Assembly (NCBI GenBank): GCA_030427925.1
Contig: JAUICJ010000009.1
Coordinates: forward strand, 1-64,000
Reading direction: 5' to 3'
Length of the DNA: 64,000 nt
From: Bacteroidia bacterium
GTDB lineage: Bacteria > Bacteroidota > Bacteroidia > Flavobacteriales_D > Sanyastnellaceae
The translations under genes and the position numbers were made by a program. The notes under the pieces are model-generated. The model was not told the DNA's origin and made no database searches. It worked only from the letters and a program-made list of their open reading frames with translations. Shown in pieces: positions 27,169-36,283 of the stretch (position 1 is the stretch's first letter; every line of letters starts with the position of its first letter).

Positions 27169-27546
27169 TTAAGGCGCCACGAGCGTCTGCACAGGCACCC
27201 CCCAATCTTCGATGAAGTGCGCTGGAATGGTGGTGCGGCGGCCGTTGGTGCCGTCGCTGGTGGGCGTCAGGACCACGAGCTCGTATTCCCCGCTGCGGAT
27301 GGCGCGCTGCATCTCCGGCCACGACACCACGAACGTACTGCCCAGCCCGAGGGACTTGCAGAGCTTCCTCGCTTGTTCGCGGATGACCCGATCGACGCGG
27401 ATGAGCAGGCTCGACTCGCCCGCCGCCACGTCCAAGATGCTTCCCAGCGTGCAGCCTCGCGGATCCAGCCCGAGCAGGGAAGTGGCGGATTCAACGGCCT
27501 TGCGGGAGGCAGGGGAGAGGTCGGTAAGGATGAGCACGCGTTTCAC
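27169..27546 (-). CDS. Small universal-stress-protein-like (UspA superfamily) protein
   Basis: 125 residues. The start is a GTG (GTGAAACGCGTGCTC), with the box CACTTTCG ending exactly 4 nt before it. The N-terminus MKRVLILTDLSPASRKAVESA matches the first strand and helix of UspA domains, and ELVVLTP is the usual later strand. The canonical ATP-binding G-x2-G-x9-GS motif is not evident. It sits 16 nt upstream of ccoI and heads the cbb3 gene run, which hints at a link with low-oxygen respiration. The precise function is unknown. Confidence 0.7.
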   Translation of the reverse strand: MKRVLILTDLSPASRKAVESATSLLGLDPRGCTLGSILDVAAGESSLLIRVDRVIREQARKLCKSLGLGSTFVVSWPEMQRAIRSGEYELVVLTPTSDGTNGRRTTIPAHFIEDWGVPVQTLVAP

Positions 27547-27616
27547 GCCACGAAAGTGAAGCGGGAGCGGCGGTTGAAAGGTGACGTGGGTAAGTTTGGC
27601 CTGAAGAATGCGTCAT

Positions 27617-28231
27617 TTAACGGGCCAAATCCGCATCCACAGCCGCCAACAACCGGTACAACACGTGCGTCGGAAGGCCCATCACGGTGTAAAACGAGCC
27701 GTTCAGCCGGACGGCATGCGCGAGCCCCATGAAGTCCTGCACACCGTACGCGCCCGCCTTGTCGAATGGCGCGCAGGTGTCCACATAATGCGCAGCCGTG
27801 GCCTCTCCGAACGGCGAAAACGTCACCTCGCACGTGTCCACTTCAAGCGCAATGCCCGCTCGAAGCGTCGTGACGGCGACGCCGCTGGCCACCACGTGCG
27901 TGCGGCCTTGCAATTCCAGCAGCATGGCGATGGCGTGGGCCCGGTCGGCGGGCTTTTCGAGCACGCGGTAGCCGGTCGCGGTGGGCAGGAGCACCACGGT
28001 GTCGCCCGTGATGACCACGTCTTGGGGCCCGAGTTCGGGAAGGAACGCTTCAGCTTTTTTCCGCGTGACGTGCGCCGCGACGTCCGGCCCAGCTAAGGCA
28101 GCGGGCCACGATTCGTCGATGTCCCGAACCACCACTTCCGGTTGGAGGCCCAAACCGCGGACCAGTTCGAGCCGCCGCGGACTTTTGCTCGCCAAGATGA
28201 TCCGGCGGCCTTCGAGGTTCTGTAGAATCAT
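27617..28231 (-). CDS. maf: Maf family nucleoside triphosphate pyrophosphatase
   Basis: 204 residues from the ATG at 28231 (MILQNLEGRRIILASKSPRR). The family motif S-x-SPRR is at the N-terminus, GDTVV is near the middle in place of the usual ADTVV, and KAGAYGVQDFMG is the conserved C-terminal segment. YhdE-type Maf enzymes hydrolyse dTTP and UTP, including modified forms, to prevent their incorporation. It diverges from guaA with only 61 nt between the starts. Confidence 0.93.
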   Translation of the reverse strand: MILQNLEGRRIILASKSPRRLELVRGLGLQPEVVVRDIDESWPAALAGPDVAAHVTRKKAEAFLPELGPQDVVITGDTVVLLPTATGYRVLEKPADRAHAIAMLLELQGRTHVVASGVAVTTLRAGIALEVDTCEVTFSPFGEATAAHYVDTCAPFDKAGAYGVQDFMGLAHAVRLNGSFYTVMGLPTHVLYRLLAAVDADLAR

Positions 28232-28235
28232 GGTG

Positions 28236-28243
28236 CAAAAGTA
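28236..28243 (-). promoter_or_regulatory. Perfect -7 box of maf, 4 nt before the ATG
   Basis: TACTTTTG on the minus strand matches TAnnTTTG exactly and is followed by CACC and the maf ATG. The expected transcript would start at about the A of the ATG. Confidence 0.7.
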
Positions 28244-28280
28244 ACCGCGCTGTGTCCGGGCTGAAAACGGGGATGGGATG

Positions 28281-28288
28281 TACTTTCG
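28281..28288 (+). promoter_or_regulatory. -7 box of guaA, 4 nt before the ATG
   Basis: TACTTTCG, then CGCC and the guaA ATG at 28293. An in-frame ATG at 28278 lies just before this box and is therefore not the preferred start. The spacing is identical to that of the divergent maf promoter. Confidence 0.6.
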
Positions 28289-28292
28289 CGCC

Positions 28293-29834
28293 ATGAATCA
28301 ACGGATCCTCATCTTGGATTTTGGCTCGCAATACACGCAGTTGATTGCGCGCCGCGTCAGGGAATTGAACGTGTATTCCGAAATCATTCCCTGGTTCAAG
28401 TGGGAAGAACAAGCGGCCCATTTTCCGGAGGACGTGGTGGGCATCGTGCTCAGCGGTTCGCCGCACAGCGTGCGCGAGGAAGGGGCGCCAGCACCGGACC
28501 TCAGTGCCATGTTGGATCGGGTTCCTGTGCTCGGGGTGTGTTATGGCGCCCAGTATTTGGCCCACCGCCACGGAGGCAAGGTGGAGGCTTCGGACAGCCG
28601 CGAGTACGGCCGTGCGCACTTGAAGGTCGTAGAGAACGATCCGTTGCTCGATGGCATCGAAGTCGGCTCGCAGGTGTGGATGAGCCACGGTGACACCATT
28701 TTGGACCTCGGTCCGGAATTCGAACCCATCTGCAGCACGGACGACGTGAAATACGCAGGATTCCGCGCTCCCGGCCGTTCCGTTTGGGGCATTCAGTTTC
28801 ACCCGGAAGTGTGGCACAGCACGGACGGGCCGCGCTTGCTCAGCAACTTCATCGTCGACATTTGCGGCTGCACCGGCGATTGGACGCCCGACAGCTTTGC
28901 GGAGGAAACCATCGCCCGCTTGCAAGGCCAAATCGGATCCGATCGCGTCATCCTCGGCCTCTCCGGCGGCGTCGACTCCACCGTGGCTGCGGAACTCCTG
29001 CGCCGCGCCATCGGCGATCAACTGCACTGCATCTTCGTCGACAACGGCCTCCTGCGCAAAGGCGAGTTCGAGCAGGTCCTTTCGGACTACGAGCACATGG
29101 GCCTCAACGTGAAGGGCGTCCGAGCGGCCGACCAGTTCTATGCGGCCCTCGCGGGCGAGTCCGACCCCGAGAAGAAGCGCAAAGCCATCGGCAAGGTGTT
29201 CATCGACGTGTTCGACCAAGCGGCCCACGAGGTGGACGGCGCCCGCTGGCTCGCCCAAGGCACGATTTATCCCGACGTCATCGAGAGCGTGAGCGCAACG
29301 GGAGGGCCGAGTGCCACCATCAAAAGCCACCACAACGTCGGCGGCCTGCCCGATTACATGAAACTCGAAGTGGTCGAGCCGCTGCGGTTGTTGTTCAAGG
29401 ACGAGGTTCGTCGCGTCGGAAAGGCGCTCGGCATCCGGCCGCACATCCTGGGGCGGCATCCGTTCCCAGGACCGGGGCTGGCCATTCGCATCCTCGGCGA
29501 CATCACGGCGGAGAAGGTGCGCATCTTGCAGGAAGTGGACCACATTTGGATCCAAGGACTGCGGAATGCGGGCTTGTACGATGAAGTGTGGCAGGCGGGC
29601 GCGATTTTGCTTCCGGTGCAGTCCGTAGGCGTCATGGGCGACGAGCGGACGTACGAGCAAGCCGTCGCGCTGCGAGCGGTCAGCTCCACGGACGGCATGA
29701 CGGCCGACTGGTGCCACTTGCCTTACGAATTCCTCGCAAAGGTTTCCAACGACATCATCAACAAGGTTCGCGGGGTCAACCGCGTTGTATACGACATCAG
29801 CTCGAAGCCACCTGCAACGATTGAATGGGAATGA
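28293..29834 (+). CDS. guaA: GMP synthase (glutamine-hydrolysing)
   Basis: 513 residues from the ATG at 28293 ([18 protein letters not shown]). It converts XMP to GMP with glutamine and ATP. The class I amidotransferase half has the nucleophile Cys83 in GVCYGAQYL and the His-Glu pair in FHPEVWHS. The synthetase half has the PP-loop [10 protein letters not shown]. The C-terminal dimerisation region ends in the standard way (KPPATIEWE). It overlaps the next gene by a few bases. Confidence 0.98.
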   Translation: MNQRILILDFGSQYTQLIARRVRELNVYSEIIPWFKWEEQAAHFPEDVVGIVLSGSPHSVREEGAPAPDLSAMLDRVPVLGVCYGAQYLAHRHGGKVEASDSREYGRAHLKVVENDPLLDGIEVGSQVWMSHGDTILDLGPEFEPICSTDDVKYAGFRAPGRSVWGIQFHPEVWHSTDGPRLLSNFIVDICGCTGDWTPDSFAEETIARLQGQIGSDRVILGLSGGVDSTVAAELLRRAIGDQLHCIFVDNGLLRKGEFEQVLSDYEHMGLNVKGVRAADQFYAALAGESDPEKKRKAIGKVFIDVFDQAAHEVDGARWLAQGTIYPDVIESVSATGGPSATIKSHHNVGGLPDYMKLEVVEPLRLLFKDEVRRVGKALGIRPHILGRHPFPGPGLAIRILGDITAEKVRILQEVDHIWIQGLRNAGLYDEVWQAGAILLPVQSVGVMGDERTYEQAVALRAVSSTDGMTADWCHLPYEFLAKVSNDIINKVRGVNRVVYDISSKPPATIEWE

Positions 29835-31459
29835 TTCCGGATCGCGTGAAGCACATCGTTTGGGCAGCCGCCCTGCTCGCCTTGAGCGCCTCAACGCAGG
29901 CCGCGGAGGCGGACTCGTTGCGCATCATTCAGGGCAAGCGGGTGCACGAAGTGGAGCGCAAGGAGACGTTGTATGCCATCGCGCGCGCTTACGATTTGGA
30001 CATCAATTCCCTGCTTTCTGCGAATCCGTCCGTGCGCGCTGAGGACGACTTGCGGCCAGGCCAAATCCTTCAGCTCCCAGAACCCGTCGTCCTCCCGAAC
30101 ATCCCCGCCGTGGTGGCCCCCGACGCGGCCGATCCGTTGCCCCATCACGTGGTCGTCCCCGGCGAAACCCTCTACGGGATTGCGCGCCAGCACGGCGTGG
30201 CCGTCTCCGAACTCGAGGCCGCGAATCCCGGCGTCACGGCGGACTTGCAGCCGGGGCAGCACCTCCGTTTGCCCGGTGAACCCACGCCCCAGCCCGCTCC
30301 CCACGAGCCCATCCGCACGGCACCCATTTGGAACCGAGCGCCTCACTTGGTGAACGCCTCTCCGGATACCCTGCGCGCCCTTGCGCTGCTCCCGTTCCAA
30401 TTCGATGCCGACACCCTCCCGGGCGGGCGCTACCCGCTCAAGGTCGAACGGCTCCGGGACGTGGCCATGGAAATGCTCACGGGCATGCAGTGGGCGGCCG
30501 AGGAGCTCGCCAGCGCAGGCATCCCGGTCGTCCTGGACGTGCGCGATTCCGAACCCGATTCCTTGGGCCGGTACTCGTGGACACGCGCCACGGTGGATTC
30601 AGCCGAGGTCATTCTGGGGCCCCTCCGCCGATCGGTGCTCGACTCCACCTTGGCCGTAACGTCGCCCACCGGCAAGCCGCATTGGGTGCTGACCCCGCAG
30701 CACAACGCCGTGCTCGCGGCCCACGAGCAGGCCCTGATGTACGCGCCGATGGAACGGGCCGCACTCGAGGCGCTGGGTGAAGAAGTTGCGCGGAACCACC
30801 CAACGGGTTCGGTGCTCGTTTTGGAGTTGGTCATTGAAAGCCAGGAAGAACAAGCCGCTTTCCGGGCGGGCTTCGAGCGTATTCGAGCCGAACAGGGGCT
30901 TGAGGCGCAGGCGGGTTGGGTGAGGCATGAAGTGTCCACGCGGTTTGCAGAAGGCGTCATCGACCGCATCCGCGCCCTTCAACCCGCTTGCGTCGTCATT
31001 CCCAGTGGGCCGACTTCCCGGGCCATGGTCGCGAATTTCCAAACCGAGTTGCAATTGGCGGATGACTTAGTGCCCCCGCGGATTTATTTGCACCCTCAGG
31101 CAAGGGAGTACAGTTTTTTAGAACGGCGATTTTTCGAGCGGCACCGCGTGAGTTTGCCCACGCAGGAATGGATGAATTGGGAAGACTCGGTGTCCGTTGC
31201 CCGCGTGCTTCCGTACCGCGATTCGATGGGGGTGGAACCGAGCACGTACGCTTGGATTGCGCACGAGGCCTTGTTGGAGACGGCGCGCTGGGTTCCCGAT
31301 TGGAGCGACCGCGTTCCGGCTCCGTTGCATCAGCGCTTCGCGTGGCGAGCTACGGGATTGGAAACGGGGTTCGTGAACCGCGCTTGGCGCGTTCAGCAAT
31401 ACTGCCGTGGCCGGTGGGTGGATGCGGCGATGCCCTGCGCCCCGGTTGAAGAAGAGTAG
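29831..31459 (+). CDS. Exported LysM protein with periplasmic-binding-like C-terminal region
   Basis: 542 residues from the ATG at 29831, which overlaps the guaA stop by ATGA; an ATG at 29825 is also in frame. A signal peptide ([17 protein letters not shown]) is followed by two LysM domains: one at about 35-80 ([22 protein letters not shown]) and one at about 100-145 ([23 protein letters not shown]). A long mixed region resembles the receptor-type ligand-binding fold often joined to LysM in flavobacteria. LysM binds peptidoglycan, so the protein probably sits at the cell wall. Convergent with lolA; the two stops are 2 nt apart. Confidence 0.85.
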   Translation: MIPDRVKHIVWAAALLALSASTQAAEADSLRIIQGKRVHEVERKETLYAIARAYDLDINSLLSANPSVRAEDDLRPGQILQLPEPVVLPNIPAVVAPDAADPLPHHVVVPGETLYGIARQHGVAVSELEAANPGVTADLQPGQHLRLPGEPTPQPAPHEPIRTAPIWNRAPHLVNASPDTLRALALLPFQFDADTLPGGRYPLKVERLRDVAMEMLTGMQWAAEELASAGIPVVLDVRDSEPDSLGRYSWTRATVDSAEVILGPLRRSVLDSTLAVTSPTGKPHWVLTPQHNAVLAAHEQALMYAPMERAALEALGEEVARNHPTGSVLVLELVIESQEEQAAFRAGFERIRAEQGLEAQAGWVRHEVSTRFAEGVIDRIRALQPACVVIPSGPTSRAMVANFQTELQLADDLVPPRIYLHPQAREYSFLERRFFERHRVSLPTQEWMNWEDSVSVARVLPYRDSMGVEPSTYAWIAHEALLETARWVPDWSDRVPAPLHQRFAWRATGLETGFVNRAWRVQQYCRGRWVDAAMPCAPVEEE

Positions 31460-31461
31460 GC

Positions 31462-32121
31462 TTAGAGCCGGTTGTCGATGATGTCGACGCCTGGGTAGCT
31501 CGCGGGTTTGAACGAAAACCGCCCCGCGTTCACCACCGCATTGGGCTCGAAGGTGTGGACGTCGTACTGCACATCGGTCCCTTCGCGCCCTTTCACCACC
31601 GCCCGCACCAACTCCAAGGAAGCTTCGTCGATGAAGAGCTGGATGGTGTGGTAGGATTTGTCTTGGGCGTCATTCGGGTAAAGGTGCACAACGGTGACTT
31701 GCTCGGAGCCCAAGGTTTGTTCACCGCGCAATTCCGTTCGGAAGTCGTCTTCCCAAATCGTGAACAGTTTCGACGGATCCATGCCGTCCTCTGCAAGCTC
31801 TTCCGCATCGTCCACGTAGCATTCGTTGATGCTGCGCTCGTAGGTCCAAACCGATTCGCCATCGGAAATGACCACGTAGTCGCCGAGGTCCAAATGGTAT
31901 TTGTCCCCCTCGATTTCGATGGTGCCCTCTTGGGTCATTTCCATGTCGTTTGCCTTGTCAATCAGCAGCGACGTGTAGGTGGCGCGAACGGAGTCGAACG
32001 TGCGCGCGTGTTCGCTCATGCGCGCGAGCAGGGCACTGGCGTCTTGAGCTTGAACGGAAACGGCACAGGCCCAGGTGGCCAACACAAGGAGGGTGCGATT
32101 CATGGTGCGAAGATGCTTCAT
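31462..32121 (-). CDS. lolA: LolA-like outer-membrane lipoprotein carrier
   Basis: 219 residues with signal peptide (MNRTLLVLATWACAVSVQA; an inner ATG at 32103 begins it directly). The mature part has the LolA pattern: FDSVRATYTSLL, a beta-rich half-barrel, the phrase VVISDGESVWTYE, and DLSLE-like ASLELVRAVVKG near the end. LolA carries lipoproteins across the periplasm. It overlaps the ftsK stop by 4 nt, an arrangement common in Bacteroidota. The lnb acyltransferase at 40939-42990 belongs to the same lipoprotein route. Confidence 0.88.
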   Translation of the reverse strand: MKHLRTMNRTLLVLATWACAVSVQAQDASALLARMSEHARTFDSVRATYTSLLIDKANDMEMTQEGTIEIEGDKYHLDLGDYVVISDGESVWTYERSINECYVDDAEELAEDGMDPSKLFTIWEDDFRTELRGEQTLGSEQVTVVHLYPNDAQDKSYHTIQLFIDEASLELVRAVVKGREGTDVQYDVHTFEPNAVVNAGRFSFKPASYPGVDIIDNRL

Positions 32122-34613
32122 GCATCCCCGCTTCGCAACATTTGTTCCAAACTTGCTTCATCGGGCACGAGCACTTTCCGCGCTTTCGATCCTTCGAATG
32201 GGCCGATGATTCCGGCGGCCTCCAATTGGTCCATGATGCGCCCTGCGCGGTTGTAGCCGAGTTTCAATTTGCGCTGGAGCAGCGACGTGGAGCCTTGTTG
32301 GTGGATGACGAGGACCCGAGCCGCGTCTTCGAACATGCTGTCGCGTTCATCCGCATCGGGGATGCCGCCGTCGCTCGCTTCCCCGTCCGGGGTGTACTCG
32401 GGCAGGAGGAAGGCGTCGGGGAAGCCCTGTTGGCTGCCCACGAACTCACAAATGTTCTCGACCTCCGGGGTGTCGACGAACCCGCACTGGAGGCGAATCA
32501 AGTCGTTGCCCGTGCTCATGAGCATGTCGCCGCGGCCAATGAGCTGGTCTGCCCCCCCGGCATCGAGGATGGTGCGGGAGTCGATTTTCGAAGTCACGCG
32601 GAAGGCGATGCGGGCCGGGAAGTTCGCCTTGATGGTGCCCGTAATGATGTTCACGGACGGGCGCTGGGTCGCGATGATGAGGTGGATGCCGATGGCGCGG
32701 GCGAGCTGGGCCAACCGCGCAATCGGGGTTTCCACCTCCTTGCCCGCCGTCATGATGAGATCGGCGAACTCGTCCACGACCAGCACGATGTACGGCAGGT
32801 AGCGGTGGCCTTCCTCGGGGTTGAGCCGGCGGTTGACGAACTTCGCGTTGTACTCCTTGAGGTTCCGGCATTGCGCGTCCTTCAGCAGGTCGTACCGCTG
32901 GTCCATTTCGATGCACAGCGAGTTGAGGGTGGCGACGACCTTGGACGTGTCCGTGATGATCGCGTCTTCGCTGTCGGGGAGTTTGGCCAAATAGTGCCGC
33001 TCAATGTGGTTGAACAGCGTGAGTTCCACCTTTTTCGGGTCCACCAGCACGAACTTCAGCTGCGTCGGATGCTTCCGGTACAACAGGCTCACGAGCATCG
33101 CATTGAGGCCCACGGACTTTCCTTGGCCCGTGGCGCCGGCCATCAACAGGTGCGGCATTTTCGCCAAATCGAATACGTACGTCTCGTTCGAGATGGACTT
33201 GCCGATGGCGATGGGAAGGGCGGCGTCGGAGTTTTGGAACTTCTCGCTCGCGATGAGGGCCTTCATCGAGACGACGTCCGGGTTGGAGTTCGGCACCTCG
33301 ATGCCGATGGTGCCGCGGCCCGGAATCGGAGCGATGATGCGGATGCCGAGCGCCGAAAGGCTCAGCGCGATGTCGTCCTCAAGGTTCTTGATCTTCGAAA
33401 TCCGCACCCCCGGCGCCGGCACGATTTCGTACAGGGTCACCGTCGGGCCCACCTCCGCCGTGATCTTCGTGATGTCGATTTTGAAATTGGCCAGCGTCGC
33501 TTCGATGCGCTCCTTGTTCGCTTCGAGCTCGTCTTTCGACACGCGGTGCTTGCCGTCGCCGTGGTTGACGAGCAGGTCGAGGGTGGGGAATTGGAAACGA
33601 GAGAGTTCGAGCGTCGGGTCGTATTCGCCAAATTCCTTGACCTTCCGATTGATCTCCGCCTCGGTCAGCTGTTCTTCTTCATCGGCCAAATGCACCTCGA
33701 ACCCGACATCCGACAAGTCGTCCTGTTCCTCCACGGGCTCGGGCTCCGGCTCCGGCTCCGGCGTGGGCTCGGGCTCCACCGGCGGCAGGACTTCATCGAG
33801 CACGCGCTCCGATTCTTCTTCCATTTCCCAGCGCCAGGATTGATCTTCGGTCGGTTCGGTTTGTGGTTTCGGGGAAGGAGCGGAAGGCGCGGATTCGAAG
33901 TCGTCGTCGGCGTCGTCCGATTGGAACCATTCGCGGACGGAGGGGAATTTCGGAGCTCGGATTTGGCCCATCACCGGCTGCAAGTAATACGCACCGATGG
34001 CCCCACTGACCGCTAGGAGCACCAACGCCGACCCCAGGGCCCCCAAATGCAGCAAGCCCAGTTCCAACAACAGGTGCCCCGAGGCACCCACCCAATGGTC
34101 CCACGCGGGCTTCCCGATCCATCCCCCGAGGTGCGCAATGAACCCCACACCCCAAGGCAACACCACCATGCCCAACAACGAGAACCGGAAAATCAGGCCT
34201 TGACGCTTCACCGCTTTGCCCGTCATCCACCGCCAACCCAACAGGAACAGCCACAGCGGCAACGCCATCGCTCCCACGCCCAGTCCTTCCCGACTCAGCC
34301 CGAACGCCAAATGCGCGCCCGCCCCGCCCAGCCAATTGCGGTACCCCGTCCGGTCCATGTCCGCGGATTCCGCCACGGCGAGGTAGTCTGCGGCCCCGGT
34401 GAACAGTCCCGAAATCAGCGCGCCGAAGACGTACAAGGCGGCGAACAACACCACAACGCCCGTTGCCGAGCGCGCTTTCGGGTTCGCCCATGCCCTTCTC
34501 GCCCCCTCCATCGCCAACCGGAACCGGGAGGCTCCGCGGGGACCAGCGGCCTTGGAACCGGACTTCGCGCTGCCGGTAGCGCGTTTTTCAGAGGGAGCTT
34601 TTTTCGTGGCCAA
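32118..34613 (-). CDS. ftsK: DNA translocase FtsK
   Basis: 831 residues. The start appears to be TTG (TTGGCCACGAAAAAA), because the first ATG in frame is 35 codons in and would cut the basic N-terminus. Four or so membrane helices occupy about 45-220, then an acidic linker rich in PEPEPEP, then the motor: Walker A GATGQGKS, VDPKKVELTLF, Walker B YIVLVVDEFADLI, and ATQRPSVNIITG. The C-terminal winged-helix gamma domain (QGSTSLLQRKLKLGYNRA) reads polar DNA motifs. It segregates chromosomes at the septum. A TAATTTTC box on the minus strand (34643-34650) may be its promoter. Confidence 0.97.
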   Translation of the reverse strand: MATKKAPSEKRATGSAKSGSKAAGPRGASRFRLAMEGARRAWANPKARSATGVVVLFAALYVFGALISGLFTGAADYLAVAESADMDRTGYRNWLGGAGAHLAFGLSREGLGVGAMALPLWLFLLGWRWMTGKAVKRQGLIFRFSLLGMVVLPWGVGFIAHLGGWIGKPAWDHWVGASGHLLLELGLLHLGALGSALVLLAVSGAIGAYYLQPVMGQIRAPKFPSVREWFQSDDADDDFESAPSAPSPKPQTEPTEDQSWRWEMEEESERVLDEVLPPVEPEPTPEPEPEPEPVEEQDDLSDVGFEVHLADEEEQLTEAEINRKVKEFGEYDPTLELSRFQFPTLDLLVNHGDGKHRVSKDELEANKERIEATLANFKIDITKITAEVGPTVTLYEIVPAPGVRISKIKNLEDDIALSLSALGIRIIAPIPGRGTIGIEVPNSNPDVVSMKALIASEKFQNSDAALPIAIGKSISNETYVFDLAKMPHLLMAGATGQGKSVGLNAMLVSLLYRKHPTQLKFVLVDPKKVELTLFNHIERHYLAKLPDSEDAIITDTSKVVATLNSLCIEMDQRYDLLKDAQCRNLKEYNAKFVNRRLNPEEGHRYLPYIVLVVDEFADLIMTAGKEVETPIARLAQLARAIGIHLIIATQRPSVNIITGTIKANFPARIAFRVTSKIDSRTILDAGGADQLIGRGDMLMSTGNDLIRLQCGFVDTPEVENICEFVGSQQGFPDAFLLPEYTPDGEASDGGIPDADERDSMFEDAARVLVIHQQGSTSLLQRKLKLGYNRAGRIMDQLEAAGIIGPFEGSKARKVLVPDEASLEQMLRSGDA

Positions 34614-34770
34614 GGAAGTCGGAGCTTGCGGGTGAGAACTCCGAAAATTACGGGTTGCTGACGCGCAGAATTGAACGGATTTTGGAGCTTTTCCACGATG
34701 GGGTGTGGGCAGGAAGCGAACGTGGATTAAATTTGGCTTCCGTCTCCCTTGCCATTCGGGGAGCTTTGTC

Positions 34771-34778
34771 TATATTTG
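34771..34778 (+). promoter_or_regulatory. Perfect -7 box of the rpmG unit
   Basis: TATATTTG matches TAnnTTTG exactly, with CTTG 19 nt upstream as a -33 element. The rpmG ATG is 19 nt downstream, so unlike several other genes here it should have a short 5' leader. Confidence 0.75.
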
Positions 34779-34797
34779 CACCCCCAATTCAGGTAAC

Positions 34798-34980
34798 ATG
34801 GCCAAGAAAGGCAACCGCGTACAAGTTATCCTCGAGTGCACCGAGCACAAGGACTCCGGCATGGCCGGTACTTCACGTTACATCACGACGAAGAACCGCA
34901 AGAACACGCCCGAGCGCATTGAAATGAAAAAGTACAATCCGGTGTTGCGGAAGATGACCGTACACAAGGAGATCAAATAA
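34798..34980 (+). CDS. rpmG: 50S ribosomal protein L33
   Basis: 60 residues starting [17 protein letters not shown]. The sequence contains [23 protein letters not shown], the standard L33 core, and lacks the zinc cysteine pairs, so it is the zinc-free form. The reading frame is open upstream but the ATG at 34798 gives the normal length. In many Flavobacteriales rpmB (L28) lies directly before rpmG; here the upstream 184 nt up to ftsK contain no L28 gene. Confidence 0.96.
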   Translation: MAKKGNRVQVILECTEHKDSGMAGTSRYITTKNRKNTPERIEMKKYNPVLRKMTVHKEIK

Positions 34981-34989
34981 TCACCTGTC

Positions 34990-35145
34990 ATGGCAAAAAA
35001 GACCGTTGCATCGTTGCAAACCGGAGGCGGAAAGCAACACACGAAAGTGATCAAGATGGTGCGCAGCCCCAAGTCGGGTGCTTACACCTTCAAGGAAGAA
35101 GTCGTTCACAACGACGACGTGAAAGCTTGGTTCGCGAAGGACTGA
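34990..35145 (+). CDS. DUF4295 family small basic protein
   Basis: 51 residues starting MAKKTVASLQTGGGKQHTKV and ending KAWFAKD. The family DUF4295 is confined to Bacteroidota and is found after rpmG, as here, 9 nt downstream. The small basic make-up and the genomic position suggest a ribosome-associated protein, but the function has not been established to my knowledge. Confidence 0.92.
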   Translation: MAKKTVASLQTGGGKQHTKVIKMVRSPKSGAYTFKEEVVHNDDVKAWFAKD

Positions 35146-35183
35146 TTGGACACCTTGCTCATCTTGAGCCCCTTATAGCATTG

Positions 35184-35219
35184 AAAAGGGCCTGTTCCTC
35201 ATGGAGCGAGGCCCTTTTT
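35184..35219 (+). terminator. Intrinsic terminator after rpmG-DUF4295
   Basis: A perfect 10-bp stem (AAAAGGGCCT / AGGCCCTTTT) with a 15-nt loop and a T run. It separates the ribosomal unit from ftsY, which has its own box. Confidence 0.9.
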
Positions 35220-35275
35220 GCATGAATTGTGCGGCCCGCTTTTGAACGGCAGCCGCAGGTCGCGATGGACGAACG

Positions 35276-35283
35276 TAATTTGC
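35276..35283 (+). promoter_or_regulatory. -7 box of ftsY, 4 nt before the ATG
   Basis: TAATTTGC is followed by ACGC and the ftsY ATG at 35288. A likely leaderless start, just after the rpmG-DUF4295 terminator. Confidence 0.5.
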
Positions 35284-35287
35284 ACGC

Positions 35288-36283
35288 ATGAGTTTTCTGA
35301 AACGGTTGTTTTCCAAGCAAGAGAAGGAAACCCTCGATCACGGATTGGAGAAGTCCAAATCCCACGTGTTTTCCAAGCTCGCAAAAGTATTCACAGGCCG
35401 TCGCGTTGTTGACGAGGAACTGATGGATGAACTTGAAGAAGCATTCATCACCGCCGACGTTGGGGTTGAGACCACGATGCGTTTGCTTTCGCGCCTCCGC
35501 AAGCGCGCCCGATTTGAGGCGTACATGGAGATGGACGAGCTGTACGGCATGATGCGGGAGGAAATGGCGGCCTTGTTCCATGAGGACAATCGCTCAACGG
35601 AAGCGTACGCCATCCCGAAACACGCCGAAGGCCCGCACGTCATTTTGGTGGTGGGGGTGAATGGCGTAGGTAAAACCACGTCCATCGGGAAGTTGGCTCA
35701 GCGCTTCAAGGAGCAGGGGCATAGTGTCTTGTTGGGGGCAGCCGATACGTTTCGAGCGGCGGCGATTGACCAGTTGAAGGTGTGGGCGGAGCGCGTGGGC
35801 GTTCCCTTGGTGGCGCAAGGCATGGGGGCCGATCCGGCTTCGGTCGCGTTCGACACACTCCAATCGGCCGTCGCGCGCAAGTCGGACGTGGTCATCATCG
35901 ACACCGCGGGCCGGCTGCACAACAAGCGCGGGCTGATGGAGGAGTTGGCCAAGGTTCGTCGCGTGATGGACAAGGTGGTTCCGGGGTCACCGCACGAGGT
36001 GTGGCTCGTCCTCGACGGCTCCACGGGCCAGAACGCCGTGGAGCAAGCCAAGCAATTCTTGGCGACCACTGACGTAACCGGCCTCATCGTCACGAAACTC
36101 GACGGCACTGCAAAGGGAGGCGTGGTCCTTGCCATCAGCCTCCAATTCAGCATTCCCGTGCGGTACATTGGGGTCGGAGAGAAGGCCGAGCACCTGCAAG
36201 ATTTCATCCTCGACGAGTTCCTGGACAGCTTGCTGCCGGAGCGCTTGATTGAAGGGTTGGACTCCACCGATTCGGAATCATGA
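35288..36283 (+). CDS. ftsY: Signal recognition particle receptor FtsY
   Basis: 331 residues. N-terminal four-helix domain, then the SRP GTPase: G1 GVNGVGKTTSIGKLA, the insertion DTFRAAAIDQLKVW, G3 DTAGRL, G4 TKLDGTAKGG, and the closing G-x-GE-x2-EHLQDF. The acidic A domain of the E. coli protein is absent, as usual in this phylum. It docks ribosome-SRP complexes at the membrane. Its stop overlaps the rimO start by ATGA. Confidence 0.98.
   Translation: MSFLKRLFSKQEKETLDHGLEKSKSHVFSKLAKVFTGRRVVDEELMDELEEAFITADVGVETTMRLLSRLRKRARFEAYMEMDELYGMMREEMAALFHEDNRSTEAYAIPKHAEGPHVILVVGVNGVGKTTSIGKLAQRFKEQGHSVLLGAADTFRAAAIDQLKVWAERVGVPLVAQGMGADPASVAFDTLQSAVARKSDVVIIDTAGRLHNKRGLMEELAKVRRVMDKVVPGSPHEVWLVLDGSTGQNAVEQAKQFLATTDVTGLIVTKLDGTAKGGVVLAISLQFSIPVRYIGVGEKAEHLQDFILDEFLDSLLPERLIEGLDSTDSES

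Noticed and set aside
24696-27215. 839-codon open frame on the plus strand
   Set aside because: Antisense shadow of ccoI, which has every P-type ATPase motif on the other strand.
28278-28292. ATG at 28278 as the guaA start
   Set aside because: It adds five residues not expected for GuaA and lies directly upstream of the -7 box TACTTTCG; the ATG at 28293 gives the normal N-terminus.
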